Shown: piece by piece, positions 45,011-56,584 of the stretch
Position numbering within the stretch: the stretch's first letter is position 1
Layout: the number at the start of each line of letters is the position of its first letter
Source of the DNA: Ixodes scapularis
Lineage: Eukaryota; Arthropoda; Arachnida; Ixodida; Ixodidae
Assembly (NCBI RefSeq): GCF_016920785.2
Contig: NW_024609835.1
Span: 27,663,297-27,727,296, forward strand
DNA: 64,000 bases
Reading direction: 5' to 3'
Program-made: the position numbers and the translations under genes
The notes under the pieces: generated by a model
The model's input: only the letters and a program-made list of their open reading frames with translations
What the model was told of the DNA's origin: nothing
Database searches by the model: none

Positions 45011-45189
45011 AAAAGAAAAAGAAGTGGTCAATGTCGAGGTTGTTCTTGACAACGGCTCCTTGATTTTCTGGCAAGTTTAGAGACTGCATCCTTTGTTTTA
45101 CACCTTCCGGGGCTCTGTTTATACAACCGGACTACTCGACGCCCAGAAGATCCCTTCCTGGGTCAAACTGGGTACCTAGACCACCAGAT

Positions 45190-46638
45190 ATGACCTCGCT
45201 GGAGGCCGACCCAATGGATGACCAAGAGCTGGCCGCTGAAAAGGACACCACAAGCAGTGCCACCTTAACAGGTCAGCGAGCTTATATACATGGGAAAAGG
45301 CGATTCGACGATCAGGATGACTTCGTGCAACCAGAGACAACACCAGCGAAGCTGTACATCAAAAACGGTGATGCAAGGAAAGAACCCCAGGCAGACGATG
45401 ACGACGATGGTTTTACCCTTGTCCAACATCGTCGAAAGAGGACAACAGGTATACCCGTGCTGCTGACTCCAACACAGGAATCCAGCCGTTTGCAACACCT
45501 TAACCCCCTCAAGCTAAGTGAGGAACTGAAGGCAGCCGCTGGCGCAACTTTTGTTCGCCATCGCTTCACTGCTAAAGGAGGACTCCTCGTCGACGTAACG
45601 GAGCCGGCAACAGTTAACCGACTCTTGAAGATTCAGTCTATACGAGAAATCGCAGTTCTGGCAACAATCCCCAAGGCATATATGCAAAACAATGGACTTA
45701 TCGAGGGAGTTCCTGACTGGTACTCAAACTCACAGTTGACAGAATTTCTTGGACCCATTGGCGTCATCGCAGCTCGTCGTCTCTACCACAGATATGGCAA
45801 GCCTGGTGAAGCAGCCAAACCAACGGATCGAGTCGTGATCACTTTTCGCCCAAATACGGAACGCCCTACCAAGGTAAGCCTTGGCTTTACTCGACATGAA
45901 GTGATCGACTTTGTTGAAGCGCCACCAAGGTGCTTCAATTGCCAAGCGTTGGGCCATGTGGCTAAATATTGCAAGGAAAATGCGAAATGCAAGCATTGTA
46001 GTGGGACTCACTCCACAAAGGACTGCAAAGGCGAATCACCTGTCAAATGTTCCAACTGTGGTGGGAACCATCCAGCCGATTATGTTAATTGTAAGGCAAG
46101 ACTCCAGGCGCTTGCCAAGAAGAAGCTTTTTGTCCGCGGCCCAGATCCTATCAAAACTACAGAAGGCCAAATTGTTGAGCCCGGTATGCCGTCCTCAAGC
46201 ACAGCTCATAAGGAGGATGAAGTCACCGTTGAAGTGGACACACGCTACCGACATCCAAAGTACAAGGCGAAAAAACAGAGAGCAAGCCCAACCTCAACCA
46301 CTGGACAGCAGAAGGAAGCTTCTTTAGAGACCAACGACATGGTAACATCGTCCCCAAAAACAGCAAATGCACCCGCTGCCCAAGTACCAAGTGAAGGTGC
46401 TACGGGAAGACGCTTATATAGCAAAGTGGTAACAGATACCAGACCCCCTCAGAGTACTACCAGATCTCAGCAAGGATCCATGGTGATTGGAGACATAATA
46501 AGTTTCATTTTTTCTGTATTGCCGAAATTCGTCGCTATCCTACCGCCAGGTATTTTCAAGACCATACTCCAAGGAGCTATGCTTCTACAACCAGCCATAG
46601 TAGAGATGACACGAAACCTGCAACAGTGTCATGGCTGA
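45190..46638 (+). CDS. LINE-E ORF1: gag-like nucleic-acid-binding protein
   Basis: An intact 482-residue frame starting at ATG 45190. Three zinc knuckles lie at about residues 248-301: CFNCQALGHVAKYC, CKHCSGTHSTKDC and CSNCGGNHPADYVNC. Upstream is an RRM-like region (residues about 100-245, with LLVDVTEPATVNRLL and GVPDWYSNSQLTEFLG). Such proteins package element RNA. Its TGA overlaps the ORF2 start codon region by 8 bases (ATGGCTGA), so ORF2 is likely translated by re-initiation. Confidence 0.9.
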   Translation: MTSLEADPMDDQELAAEKDTTSSATLTGQRAYIHGKRRFDDQDDFVQPETTPAKLYIKNGDARKEPQADDDDDGFTLVQHRRKRTTGIPVLLTPTQESSRLQHLNPLKLSEELKAAAGATFVRHRFTAKGGLLVDVTEPATVNRLLKIQSIREIAVLATIPKAYMQNNGLIEGVPDWYSNSQLTEFLGPIGVIAARRLYHRYGKPGEAAKPTDRVVITFRPNTERPTKVSLGFTRHEVIDFVEAPPRCFNCQALGHVAKYCKENAKCKHCSGTHSTKDCKGESPVKCSNCGGNHPADYVNCKARLQALAKKKLFVRGPDPIKTTEGQIVEPGMPSSSTAHKEDEVTVEVDTRYRHPKYKAKKQRASPTSTTGQQKEASLETNDMVTSSPKTANAPAAQVPSEGATGRRLYSKVVTDTRPPQSTTRSQQGSMVIGDIISFIFSVLPKFVAILPPGIFKTILQGAMLLQPAIVEMTRNLQQCHG

Positions 46639-49600
46639 CTCTTCAAATTGTCAACCCAGCGCTAAAGCCAAACAACGACATTTACCTTTTCTCATGCAAT
46701 GGAACTGTGCTAGTCTTCACCTTCGCCATGCGGAACTTTCATTGTTTTTAAAATGTGCGCAAATTCCGACACTTGCATTTAGTGAGGCGGGTCTGCCAAA
46801 GGATCAGAGTATATCAGGGTATTTTTGCTACCGAAACCCTACAATGACCGGTTTTCCAAATGGGAGCGCGGCCCTATTTATAAGAAAGGCCGTCCCTCAC
46901 CTTCAGATTGACACCACTGACTTATGTACAGAGGATTTGGAGATTATAGCAGCTCGTGTCAAATTCAACAATCAGATTTTATGTGTGGTAACAGTGTATG
47001 TCCGTGCTGGAAAGGGCGGAATCAAAGTTGCAGATTGTGTAAAAGAAATCTGCCAACGCTGCGAGGATCCGATTTTAATGTGCGGCGACTGGAACGCACA
47101 TCATGGCCTCTGGGGAGCAAACAGAGATGATACGCGCGGCCGGGCTTTGGTAAGAGTTTTTGAAGAATGCAATCTTGCTGTAGCGAATGACGGCAGTCCA
47201 ACGTTTTTTCGACCACCTGACACTTACAGCGCCATCGACATCACTGTCCACTCACCAAGCCTGTGTGTAGATTGGAAACGATACCTTGACACAATGAGTA
47301 GTGATCATTATCCAATATTTATAGATCTACATGGATTTCGTGGGACTCGACAGTGCACCAGACAGGTCACCCACTGGGACTCTTTTAGAACAAACATGCA
47401 AACGTCCACAGAGCCCATACTACAAGCTATATTGACAAGCGCGGAGAAGGCTACTATAAAGATACGACTACCAGAGCACTACCCAAAACCTGACCTCAAG
47501 TTGCTTAATCTTTGTGCAGCCCGAAGACAGGCCCAACGACAGATCCAGCGAAAATACTCCAGCACTGGCAAAACTAATTTAAATAGAATCAATGCACTTA
47601 CGAACCGCTATGCCAAGAAAACAAAACGTAAGCATTGGGATGACACATGTGCTACAGCTGATGCCAACAAACCTGGAACTGAGATTTGGAGAATACTCGA
47701 TGTTTTTACAGGCAAACGTGATTTACGCCTTTCACATGCTTCGATGGCATTTCGCCTCGGAACAAATCTGAGGGAAGCAGCGGAGAAATTTGCGGACCAA
47801 TTTTTTTCGACCCAAGACCAGACCGACAAGGTGTATGAAGCTGTGACCAGATCGTCTCCCTTGGACACGGACTTCAACATTGAAGAATTAACGTTCGCGT
47901 TAAAATCAACTAAGCGGAAGAGTGCCCCCGGACCAGACGGAATCACAAACCAGATGCTGCAAAATTTACCAGCTGAGCGTCTACAAGAGCTACTAAAGTT
48001 TTTTAATTCTGTATGGGAATCAGGTATCATACCAGAAGAATGGAGAACAGCTTGGGTTGTACCCATACACAAACCAGGAAAACCACACGACGCACCATCA
48101 TCCTACCTCCCCATTTCTCTCACCTCCTGTGTGATGAAGCTCATGGAAAGGATGATACATGCTCGACTCACGTGGTGGCTTGAAACTAAAAATCTTTTGC
48201 CGCACGAAATGACAGGATTCAGACGCGGGCTATCGACTCAAGACAGCATCTTAGACCTAATTAGTTCGATCGAACACAACCAATCTAACAAAAAATCGAC
48301 TTTAGCGGTATTTTTCGATATCTCGAAAGCATACGATAATGTTGAACCAGCGGTAGTTCTCGAAAAATTGACAGACATCGGCATAACAGGGAAGTTCCAA
48401 ACGTTTCTGAAAAGCGTCTTCACCAACAGAACTCTCAGGGTTCGGCTTGGTCCGTCTCTCAGCACTACTCGCAAATGTACTAGAGGCTTACCACAAGGAA
48501 GCGTATTATCGCCCATTTTGTTCAACATTGTTTTGGCAAGATTACCAGCATGCCTTCCTAAGTACACTCTTCCCATTAATATGTCAGTGTATGCGGATGA
48601 TATATGCGTCTGGGTTTCAGGGTACAGGCACCATGGCCTTTGAAACGCCGCTCAAGCAACCATCACTGCAGCAAGCAATTATCTCAATGATTCTGGCCTA
48701 CAATTCTCACTCGAAAAAACTGCATTCATTCTGTTCCTGGGAAAAAACCGACGTAGTACCAAAATTGACCTCACACTTTACAATACACCGATACGTCGCG
48801 AACGACAACACAGATTCTTAGGAATCACTTTGAACTCTAGGCTTAACTGGCATGCACAAGCTATGCTCGTAAAGAAATCTACACTGACAGCAAGAAACGC
48901 AATTCGTAGAGTCGCAGGACAGTCGTGGGGAAACTCACCAAGATCCATGATGCGTCTGCATTCAGCCCTTATTGTAAACCGTATATTATATTCTTTGCCA
49001 TTCATTAAGCTGTCATCAAGAGATTCCCAAATGCTCGAGTGCATACATAGAAAAGGCCTGCGCACTTGCCTGGGAGTTCCAAGGTCAACAAAAAATGAAA
49101 ATGTATACAAAGAAGCTCGTGCTTTCAATTTACCGCTGCTAGCAACCAAGAGTCTTCTTTCTCAGCACGTACGTTTGAGTACCACGCCTGCAGGAAGAGA
49201 CCTGTTGCGACGACTTAAAACCAGGCAACAATCGCGTCTTCATATTTCTGGACAAACTCTTCAACACCTTGGATGGACACCTGACATTTCTCATGATCGA
49301 AATAGTGTTAAACTATCGCCCCCCCTGGAACAACTACTGCCCAAAGTGCACCTGCCACATTCCGGGTGTACGCAATAAGATGAGCGAAAATGTAACAGTA
49401 ATCAAGCAAAAAACAATTGAATATATTTCGATAACATACGCTGACTGTCTACAAGTATACACAGACGGGTCAGTAAATCGAACCAGAAGAAGCGGTACTT
49501 CCGCTTTCTATATGCCTAGTTTACAACTTGAATGGAGCGGACGACTCGATAAGATGGTTTCGTCAACAATAGCTGAAATGTATGCGATTGTAGAAGCTCT

Positions 49601-50276
49601 CAGTATGATAAGTAAGCTCACACCACAAAATGTGGTTTTACTAACAGACTCTCGTGCTGCTCTCCAACAGCTACAAAGACCCCAAGAAACGTCGAAAGCA
49701 GCCACGGCAGCTAAATTAACTACAAAAACGCTGGAAGCGAACGGTTTAAAAATTTACTATCAGTGGGTACCGGCACACATCGGGCTACGAGGCAACGAAA
49801 AAGCGGATCAACTTGCTTCCGCAGCTCATAATTTACCCGCTAGCATTAAGACCACAGAAGATACTAGAAATTTCTACAAAACTATATACGATCATATATG
49901 CTCGTTATCCATAGGCCACTCCTCTCCGGTTCAGCCGTGCTTAACCCGAAATCTCCGCCGCGCAGACGCCACTCTGCTTTTCCGTTTACGTACAGGGAGT
50001 GCACGTACAGGCCAACTGCTGCACCGCTGGAAAAAGCGAGATACCGATACCTGCAGCAAATGTGGAGTGACCGAAGACCCCAATCACATGCTGGACGATT
50101 GTCAAACGTTTGAAGAGGAAAGAAAAACACTCTCGGCTGAGTTGAGAAAGCACAAATTTGTGATACAAGACACAGCACAACTTATATTTCCTTCTGGTAC
50201 TCGTGCTACGAGGAAATTACTTCAGAGATTATTTTTGAATTTCCTCCGAGCCACTGGCCTGCACACTCAACTGTAA
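46631..50276 (+). pseudogene. LINE-E ORF2: endonuclease, reverse transcriptase and RNase H (two lesions)
   Basis: From ATG 46631: APE endonuclease motifs LMQWNCASL, LAFSEAGL, CGDWNAHHGLWG, SAIDIT and SSDHYPI; reverse transcriptase motifs SAPGPDGITNQML, VVPIHKPGK, LTSCVMKLMER, TGFRRGLSTQDSI, FDISKAYDNV, GLPQGSVLSPILF and SVYADDI (residue about 654). A TGA at 48641-48643 interrupts the frame just after YADD, but the same frame continues in sense to 49378. RNase H follows in a different frame (to 50276): VYTDGS, AEMYAIVEAL, LLTDSRAAL and GNEKADQLA, then CSKCGVTEDPNHMLDDC. The frame change lies at about 49270-49330. Without these two lesions the enzyme would look complete. Confidence 0.9.
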
Positions 50277-50500
50277 AGGGCTCATATACTACAAACGTGA
50301 CAAAGACAACAGTGGAAATTTCTGACCACTAACTTTAATACCTCCTCTAATCTTCTCATATCTATCCTCTTCCTTTTTATCTTCTCATTAATTTAATTTT
50401 ATATTTTTCCTTTCGCGCGTGGGACGATGTCGGCCTAGTGGCAAGACTAACTCCAGCCGGATTTCCGATTGTTTTAATAAAACGATTCATCTCTCTCTCT

Positions 50501-50511
50501 AGGAGCGCGAG
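50501..50511 (+). repeat. Target site duplication of LINE-E, right
   Basis: AGGAGCGCGAG directly follows the CTCTCTCTCT end of LINE-E and matches 45000-45010. Confidence 0.9.
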
Positions 50512-50629
50512 CTCATAGCGTTGGCAGCTGCCCTTGGTGCACGGGAGCTCGTGCCGCCGAGATGTACCCTAAAGCAAGGAGATCGCGCTTGTAGCCTTTC
50601 CTGCGGTACAACACAAGGTGAAACAGAGT

Positions 50630-51310
50630 ATAGGGCACGTTAAAAAAATCGGTATTTTGAAATCTTTTTTGTTTTTAATTTTTGCGGTAGGCAAAGGAGT
50701 AATGAAATGTTTGATGGGCCATGTTGCAATTGCAGCTTTAAAGGGAGCCATCATTAAAGGCCAACCCAATTTAAAAAGTTCGCGAACAAACAACGAGCTT
50801 TGAGCGAAAGTAGCAAGGCGTTCGTTTTTGTTGTGTTTGTCCGTCCATTTTCGTTTCTTCCTCAAGCTTAATTATCTCTACCAACCCGCTCGTTCTGTCC
50901 TGAGATATTCATCGCTAAAATTTTGCCTTTCTTCACTTAATTAAAACAACTGCGCGCTGAAAACGCGAATGAGGTTGTGCTGATATTGATGCGTAGAAGA
51001 ATGACGCAGGTTGTTTCTGTCCCCTCGTCACTAACTCGACAGCGTTTCTTCGGTGGACTCGCCGGCGCCACACATCAAGACGACTAAGTTACTATTCTAC
51101 GTATTATTTTCATAACGCGGTTTCTGAATCAAGCGAAGAAAGGCAAACTTTTGCTATTAATTTTGCGAACCTCGTTGCCTTTTCGCGAATTGTCGAAATT
51201 GTGTTTGCCTTTAATAATGACTCCTTTTAAAACTGAAATTGCACCATGGCCAGTCAAGCCGTTAATAAACAAGTTAGCTAACAGATCTTGGTTCATTATT
51301 AAACATTGCA
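50630..51310. mobile_element. Inverted-arm element, about 0.7 kb
   Basis: The left arm (about 50710-50820, with ATCATTAAAGGCCAACCCAA and AACAACGAGC) is the reverse complement, with mismatches, of the right arm (about 51150-51260, with its AATAATGACTCCTTTTAAAA and CTCGTTGCC). Arms are about 110-170 bp. Small peptides encoded by the two arms on opposite strands resemble each other only because of this inversion. Confidence 0.7.
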
Positions 51311-52529
51311 ACGGTTATTCACCCATTCATTGTCCACCGAGCCCTACAGGTGTAACGAAAGACGGCATCCACATATCTGCCACATCCTTTTTTTCTAAAA
51401 TATGTAAAGTTCTGTAAAGAATAAAACAAAAACACCCTGAATGTCTGCGTGAACCAGATACGCCCCCTGTGGAACCATGGGTCTTTCCCTTCGAATACCC
51501 AGCTCAGGCGAGACTTACCTGGTTGTCAGAAAACAGCTGTCGGTTAAATGTATTGTTGTGAGCGTGTAGGTTTCAGATGGTTTACCCTCAAGAGGATAAT
51601 GCGCTGCATATTGTAACCATGTATGCGCTGCACATTGTAGCCATTATTTCAATGCCGTGCTGTAAACTATTACAACTTTTTTCTTGCCTGATCTACGTGT
51701 GCTCATGTTTTCTGCTCAAAAGGATGTGAAATAGTTTCTCGTTTTCTTTGAATCTTATAAAGCATTACTTGTTCAGCCCACATTGTCTCAGTTTTTGGAC
51801 TTAAGTTAAATGTTAAAACGCGTGATAAAAATTGTCATGGCTTATAAGCCATTTCTTACAAGTGAACGACGGGTGATTCTCGGATGGTCGTGGCAGCCAC
51901 AAAGAAACAGAAGATTTTCACCCCTTTGCGACCGTCGCTTGGGTGGTTCGTCGCATAAATAGACACAAGAATGAGTGACAAGTGAAGCGAGCTGATTAAG
52001 GTCAAGAAAAAGAAGACGGGCAGAAAAGGAGACAGAGAAGTTAACCTGGGGTATTAAAAACATAGTAAAACAATCTCCAACTTTAGTATGTGCCGTTTCG
52101 TTCCGTTATAAAATAAGATAGGAAAAAAAAAGTGCTTCCGAGTTTTAGATATCCCTTTCAAATATCTAATGTTCGGCGTTTGCGACCAAGGAAATGGGCA
52201 TTTCATTTAAAATGCTCACCATCCGACAAACCGAAACCGCTTCTTTAAAGTCGCAATTGTTTTTATGTAAAAGAAGGGTAATGTAACTTGTACCGTCCAA
52301 CACATTGAAGCATCATGTTGCTAACGATCGTGCCGCAGCGTAATTGATGCCGCGGTACGACCGCTGGCAGGTCGTAGCCGTATCAGAAATCCTACGTGCA
52401 CTCCACCAAAGCGGCACCAAAGATTCATATTTTCGCGCGTGCAGCCGCGCGTGCGCACACCTCCCGGATAAGGCGCCGGACGCGACACCTGTCGCGATCA
52501 ATACCACGCGCTTCAGGCGAGCCCCTTCG
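51311..52529. other. Intronic sequence without recognised content
   Basis: No gene is supported. AATAAAACAAAAACACCC at about 51420 and A-rich runs are the only landmarks. Confidence 0.4.
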
Positions 52530-52537
52530 GTCCCAAC

Positions 52538-52929
52538 CAGGGTGTAAGATAGACAGGTGGGGAAACGGCCCATAGAAACCTACCGCAGCGCCGTGACCCG
52601 ATTGTGTACTCGTCTGCTTGCGGGTGGCTTGCGGGTACTCCCGATTTGCGACAGATGGCGCTGCGACGAGAAGAAAAAAATTGAAATTGAATTTGCATGG
52701 TACTTTATGAGAGAGTGCGCAAAATAAACTTAGAGCACGAGAGTCCTCAATTGAAAATCCACGAGAAACCATCTCCGTCAGTTTAACCGGTCGCCAGCGT
52801 TCGCCCACCCGGAGTGAAAGTTCGCGGTGCTCCACATAGATGGCGCCACAGAAAAAGAGAAAACCGAGGGGGACACAATCGGATCGCTCATTTGGCTCTC
52901 GTTTCACCACCTGTCTATCTTACACCCTG
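52538..52929. mobile_element. hAT-type MITE with perfect 8-bp target duplication, 392 bp
   Basis: Ends CAGGGTGTAAGATAGACAGG and CCTGTCTATCTTACACCCTG are exact inverted repeats of 20 bases. Both sides are flanked by GTCCCAAC (52530-52537 and 52930-52937). Both features fit hAT. No transposase; non-autonomous. Confidence 0.95.
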
Positions 52930-53163
52930 GTCCCAACACTACCCAAGTATTCTAGTACACTGTAGCAGTAGCAGACGAAAACGCGTGGATTAATGCGCAA
53001 ACGCGTGGATTAATGCGCCGGCAGCGCCACCTAGTTGCAAAAAAATCGGACACGGTTTCGGACCCCCTCCAATGTACAGCGTCTATGGGAAGTTCCATAA
53101 CTGAGTGATCCAGTAACGGTGGCTGGGGTCAGCCGCTGCCTGGGCGCTGCCATCTTTCCTATA

Positions 53164-53356
53164 GGAGGTATTCACTGGACGCCATATTTGAGGGCGATGT
53201 TTAGAGCGCATGCTCAGAGCGAGCTCACATTAATAGCCTGCTAAGACCGGCAACCTTGATGGTGCTAAATGCACGCTCCAAACGGACTGCGGAAGCTCGC
53301 CGTCAGCACGCGCAAAGCAGCAGCGCACACGGATATGGCCGCCAGTGAATACTCCC
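53164..53356. mobile_element. TA-flanked MITE, copy 2
   Basis: Inverted ends GGAGGTATTCACTGG and CCAGTGAATACTCCC. It interrupts a sequence whose uninterrupted relative lies on the reverse strand at 30520-30620, an empty-site comparison that confirms insertion. Confidence 0.9.
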
Positions 53357-53405
53357 TATTACGTTATGTATTTTGTTTGGGCACGTGACGAGTAGTCATA
53401 TTTAT

Positions 53406-53443
53406 GTACAATGGCAGCGGCCCTGGGGCCGCTGCCATTGTAC
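53406..53443. repeat. Perfect 38-bp palindrome
   Basis: GTACAATGGCAGCGGCCC, TG, then its complement. The relative at 30530-30550 has only one arm (GCCGCTGCCATTGTACA), so an inverted duplication happened in this copy. Confidence 0.9.
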
Positions 53444-54253
53444 GTTGCCATTGTCACATCCAAGTCCCGACCGGAACCCCGGTTTATCGCTCTAAGCCCC
53501 TCTACCTCGTTGGTGGTGCTGTTGAATGGATTAATACGGCTAAACCCGTTTACTCGTTTGGCGGCTTGCGCCACCTAGCCGAAGCTTTTAATTTCAACCA
53601 TTAACTCAAATTCAATTTGGAATTAAAAATGACGTAGAATTTTCTATCGCGACATCACAGCAACTGTGGCCATCTATCAGGCACTACTCGAGACTCATAC
53701 TCACGTTTGTTATACAAAAACCGTAGGATAAGCGGATTCCAAATGCTGTAGCGTAGCTCTGCAATAAAGTAAAAAGAAAAGAAAGAAAAGTTGGCGTAGT
53801 TTTGTGGGAACGCGCCCGCTTCACATCCAGCTTCTATTCCCGAGAGCGGCAGGCGACCTTTCTTCGAGTCGTTGGCAATATCGCGACGGACGCTTTACGC
53901 CCTGCTACCCTTACGACAACATTACAGTACAATGACAGCGGACGTCGTTTCCATTGATGGGAAGAACCCTTAACAGCTATCGCTGTACAAAAAAAAAAAA
54001 AAAACCTGAGAGGTGTAGGCACGGTTCCTTATACAAGTAGCAACAACTGCGACGAGCATGAGACGAGTATAAGGCGGCTCTACACTAAACTGAGCTATCC
54101 AGACGCCCTCTCGTATTTTTGTACAACTGTGGTTGCTGGTACACGCGAAATGTGAGTTCTGCCAAGAAGCTTTAGCTGCCGACGAGTAATGGAACCACGA
54201 AAAGCTTCCAATAGCGCTAACGCGAGAGACAAAGTCTCGCACCATGTTCTAGT
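53444..54253. other. Intronic sequence without recognised content
   Basis: An A17 tract at about 53988-54004 could be the tail of a retroposon, but no source is recognised. Confidence 0.4.
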
Positions 54254-54517
54254 TCAACTATTTGTTGTAAAGAAAACAACAACAACAGCCCGAGTGTTCA
54301 ATTTTATTCGAGTATTGGAGCACACGAGAAAAGAGAGATAACAAAAACCAGCCCAGAATGGAGGTATATTTTCTGCCTTCATGGCACGTACGAATACGTA
54401 CGCCAGAAAAGCAACGATTGTTGTGCCCAGAATAAGTAATGGGCTCTTTTCACGGGATTTCGCTAGATCGTCCTGTGCTTGGCGTCGGTAGCTTCGGAAC
54501 AGCTCTTGGTCACGCAT
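54254..54517 (-). CDS. Possible small membrane protein, antisense in intron 1
   Basis: ATG at 54517 opens 87 codons: a charged N-terminus (MRDQELFRSYRRQAQDDLAK), a transmembrane-like segment (LLILGTTIVAFLAYVFV), then AENIPPFWAGFCYLSFLVCS. AATAAA occurs on the coding strand at about 54310, within the frame. A donor-like GTACGT after the hydrophobic segment leaves room for splicing, in which case only the first 43 codons are coding. The family is not recognised. It may be a nested host gene, a retrocopy or chance. Confidence 0.3.
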   Translation of the reverse strand: MRDQELFRSYRRQAQDDLAKSREKSPLLILGTTIVAFLAYVFVRAMKAENIPPFWAGFCYLSFLVCSNTRIKLNTRAVVVVFFTTNS

Positions 54518-55815
54518 GCTTCAAAATAAGCTGCGTATGGTGCGGTATTGTTCCCGTTGACTCTTGCGTTGTAGGCTAAGGTATTGTATACTTTAACCTG
54601 CTGGTAATTTTTGTTTCTTACTCAGTCGTGAAATGAGTAAAACGTTAAAAAATGATTTTGGGAGTTTACGTGCGAAGCCTAACGAAAAGAATCTGGCCTG
54701 CCTCAACGGAGGAATAACGATTCATCCCAAGAGCGCGGGGGATCTCCTTGCGTAGAACTGAAATCGCATTTACATGGCACCTGCTTCACAATAGTTCGTG
54801 AAATTGATTTGAATAATTTTAGGCGTTGTCGGTATTGTAAAACAGACAATTAATATGTTGATGTATCTGGAGTTAATTTGTCTCAGTGCTGCACGTGTTC
54901 CTCCAAAACAGAAGCGCAAGTTCGTTCCTTGTTCCTTCTCATTCTTGGAGCGAGTTTCCTTTAATTGTTCCAGTAGTTCGAAAGGAGCTCGTTTCCGTTA
55001 CGTTTCTTACATAGAAGCGCTTAATTACTCCAAAGTTACTTTTGTGTAGTTTAATTATATATTGTGCCGGATAATCCGTTGATAAAATAAAGCGAGCAGG
55101 GAAAAATATCCACATCAAACTACGTGTGGTGTCGCCACAATCATATTTCTGCTCCATAACCCGCTCCAAGAACGTTATTTCTTATAACGCCGTTTCGTAC
55201 AACACTTATTTCTCTACATTTATTTATTTAATGACGCACGTGCCATCAAGTTAGAATGAAATGCGAACAGTGATGGAACTTCCCAGTGCACCACCGGCGC
55301 AGTATACAAAGGCGTCTGTAGCAAAGTTGTATAAAAAAACGCGAGTATTTAAAATATCAATTACGAGATAAGGTTTCCGGCTATCGTAATTGCTGTCAAA
55401 CTTTACGAAACCTACGCGCATAACAAGTTCCACATTTAAAAAAAAAAAGAAAAGAAAAAAGAAGCATGAAGGAAAAAAAACTGCGAAATTCAAATGCGCG
55501 ATTTGCATATTTATTGCAATATGCGAGCGAAACGTCACGCTCTAATTTTCCACGCGCATGTTGCAATTTCGAACCACAGCCTGTTTTGGACATCATGAAT
55601 TCGCTGCGCTTTTCAGATCGCTCTGGTTCGTCCCCCGTGTTACATGCTCCATTTCAATTCAAAGTTCGACCGCAAAAGACATTACGATTCGACGAGGCTG
55701 ATCGAGCAGAGGCAAAAGTTTCATCGTCACGGAGCTCGCTGTTTTTGTGGGTTCGCTTTTCCTCGGCTAAACACAACCACGCAGAAAAGAAATCGCAGGA
55801 TCCCGGCACACTTAG
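54518..55815. other. Intronic sequence without recognised content
   Basis: AT-rich, no supported gene. A tract of A with AAAAGAAAAAA lies at about 55438-55462. Confidence 0.4.
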
Positions 55816-55999
55816 GGCTCATTCACACTGGAAGCGGATCCGCGTTCGCAAAGCGGTTGCGAACGCGGTTGTATAAGGATTCAGTACAATTGCACGCGCA
55901 TTTGATGACATCAAATGCGCGTGCAATTGCACTGGATCTTTATACAACCGCGTTCGCAACCGCTTCGCGAACGCGGATCCGCTTCCAGTGTGAATGGGG
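55816..55999. repeat. Foldback palindrome, arms of about 88 bp
   Basis: CATTCACACTGGAAGCGGAT pairs with ATCCGCTTCCAGTGTGAATG, and TTGCACGCGCATTTGATG pairs across the centre at about 55908. Arms are almost perfect, so this is a recent inverted element. Confidence 0.9.
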
Positions 56000-56087
56000 G
56001 GTTACTGTGCGTGAATGGTCATGGTCTAGCCAATTGTGTGAAGCGCAAGTTCGTCTGCTATATTTGAAGGGGGTATGGTAACGTCAG

Positions 56088-56206
56088 AACGCCGAGCTCT
56101 GATTGGCTCTGATCGAAGGTTAGTGGGTAGACCTCAAAGCAAGCTGCTTTGAGGTCTACCCACTATCCTTCAATCAAAACGGATCAGAGCTCAGAATTTT
56201 GACGTC
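56088..56206. repeat. Foldback palindrome, arms of about 58 bp
   Basis: GTGGGTAGACCTCAAAGCA, spacer AGC, then its exact complement, with outer arms (GAGCTCTGAT...ATCAGAGCTC) imperfect. Centre near 56141. Confidence 0.9.
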
Positions 56207-56584
56207 AGCACAACCCCTAGAAAAAGAAGCAGACGAACCCGCCCTCCACATCGCAAAAGCACAAAGACGACAAGCGCAGTGACGATGCACTTTTGGCGCT
56301 GCTTGATTGGCTATATTGAGTCGTAGTGCCAGTTGATAGATCAACTGAAGTCTCTGACGTCAGGCCACTGCGGTGGTGCTGCAGTCAGCTCTGCGCATGC
56401 GCAAACGCCTCACTCCTCCCAAGTTCGGTTTCTGCGCACGCGCACTGCGCACACCTGGTATTGGCAAAGCGGGATTGTTTGGAAACACTGCGTTAAAGTA
56501 TAGCGTTTTAGGCAAAACGGTCTATCGATACAATTTTGTTCGCGCGAGCTCGCAGTTATTTGTTTTCGTCTCCCGCGCCTATAG

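Larger units (their letters stand above)
45011..50500 (+). mobile_element. LINE-E: full-length I-clade-like retrotransposon
   Basis: A 5.5-kb insertion with a 5'UTR of about 180 bp, two overlapping ORFs and a 3' end AATAAAACGATTCAT(CT)5. It is bounded by an identical 11-13 bp duplication, so both ends are precise. ORF1 has three CCHC knuckles and ORF2 has endonuclease, reverse transcriptase and RNase H, the set seen in the I clade. Only one nonsense codon and one frameshift are visible, so the insertion is relatively young. Confidence 0.9.
18951..56584 (+). other. Intron 1 of the host gene (about 37.6 kb, filled with mobile DNA)
   Basis: Bounded by GTGAGC at 18951 and CGCGCCTATAG at 56584. 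The phases of the flanking exons agree (0/0). It contains LINE-C, D and E, a Penelope-like element, Gypsy fragments, hAT- and TTAA-type elements, MITEs and foldbacks, listed separately. Length of this order is common in tick genes. Only one possible host ORF (54254-54517, minus) is seen in it. Confidence 0.6.

Noticed and set aside
50618..51311. Two similar small peptides on opposite strands as a duplicated gene pair
   Set aside because: They are encoded by the two arms of an inverted-repeat element, so the similarity is a consequence of the inversion; neither starts convincingly.
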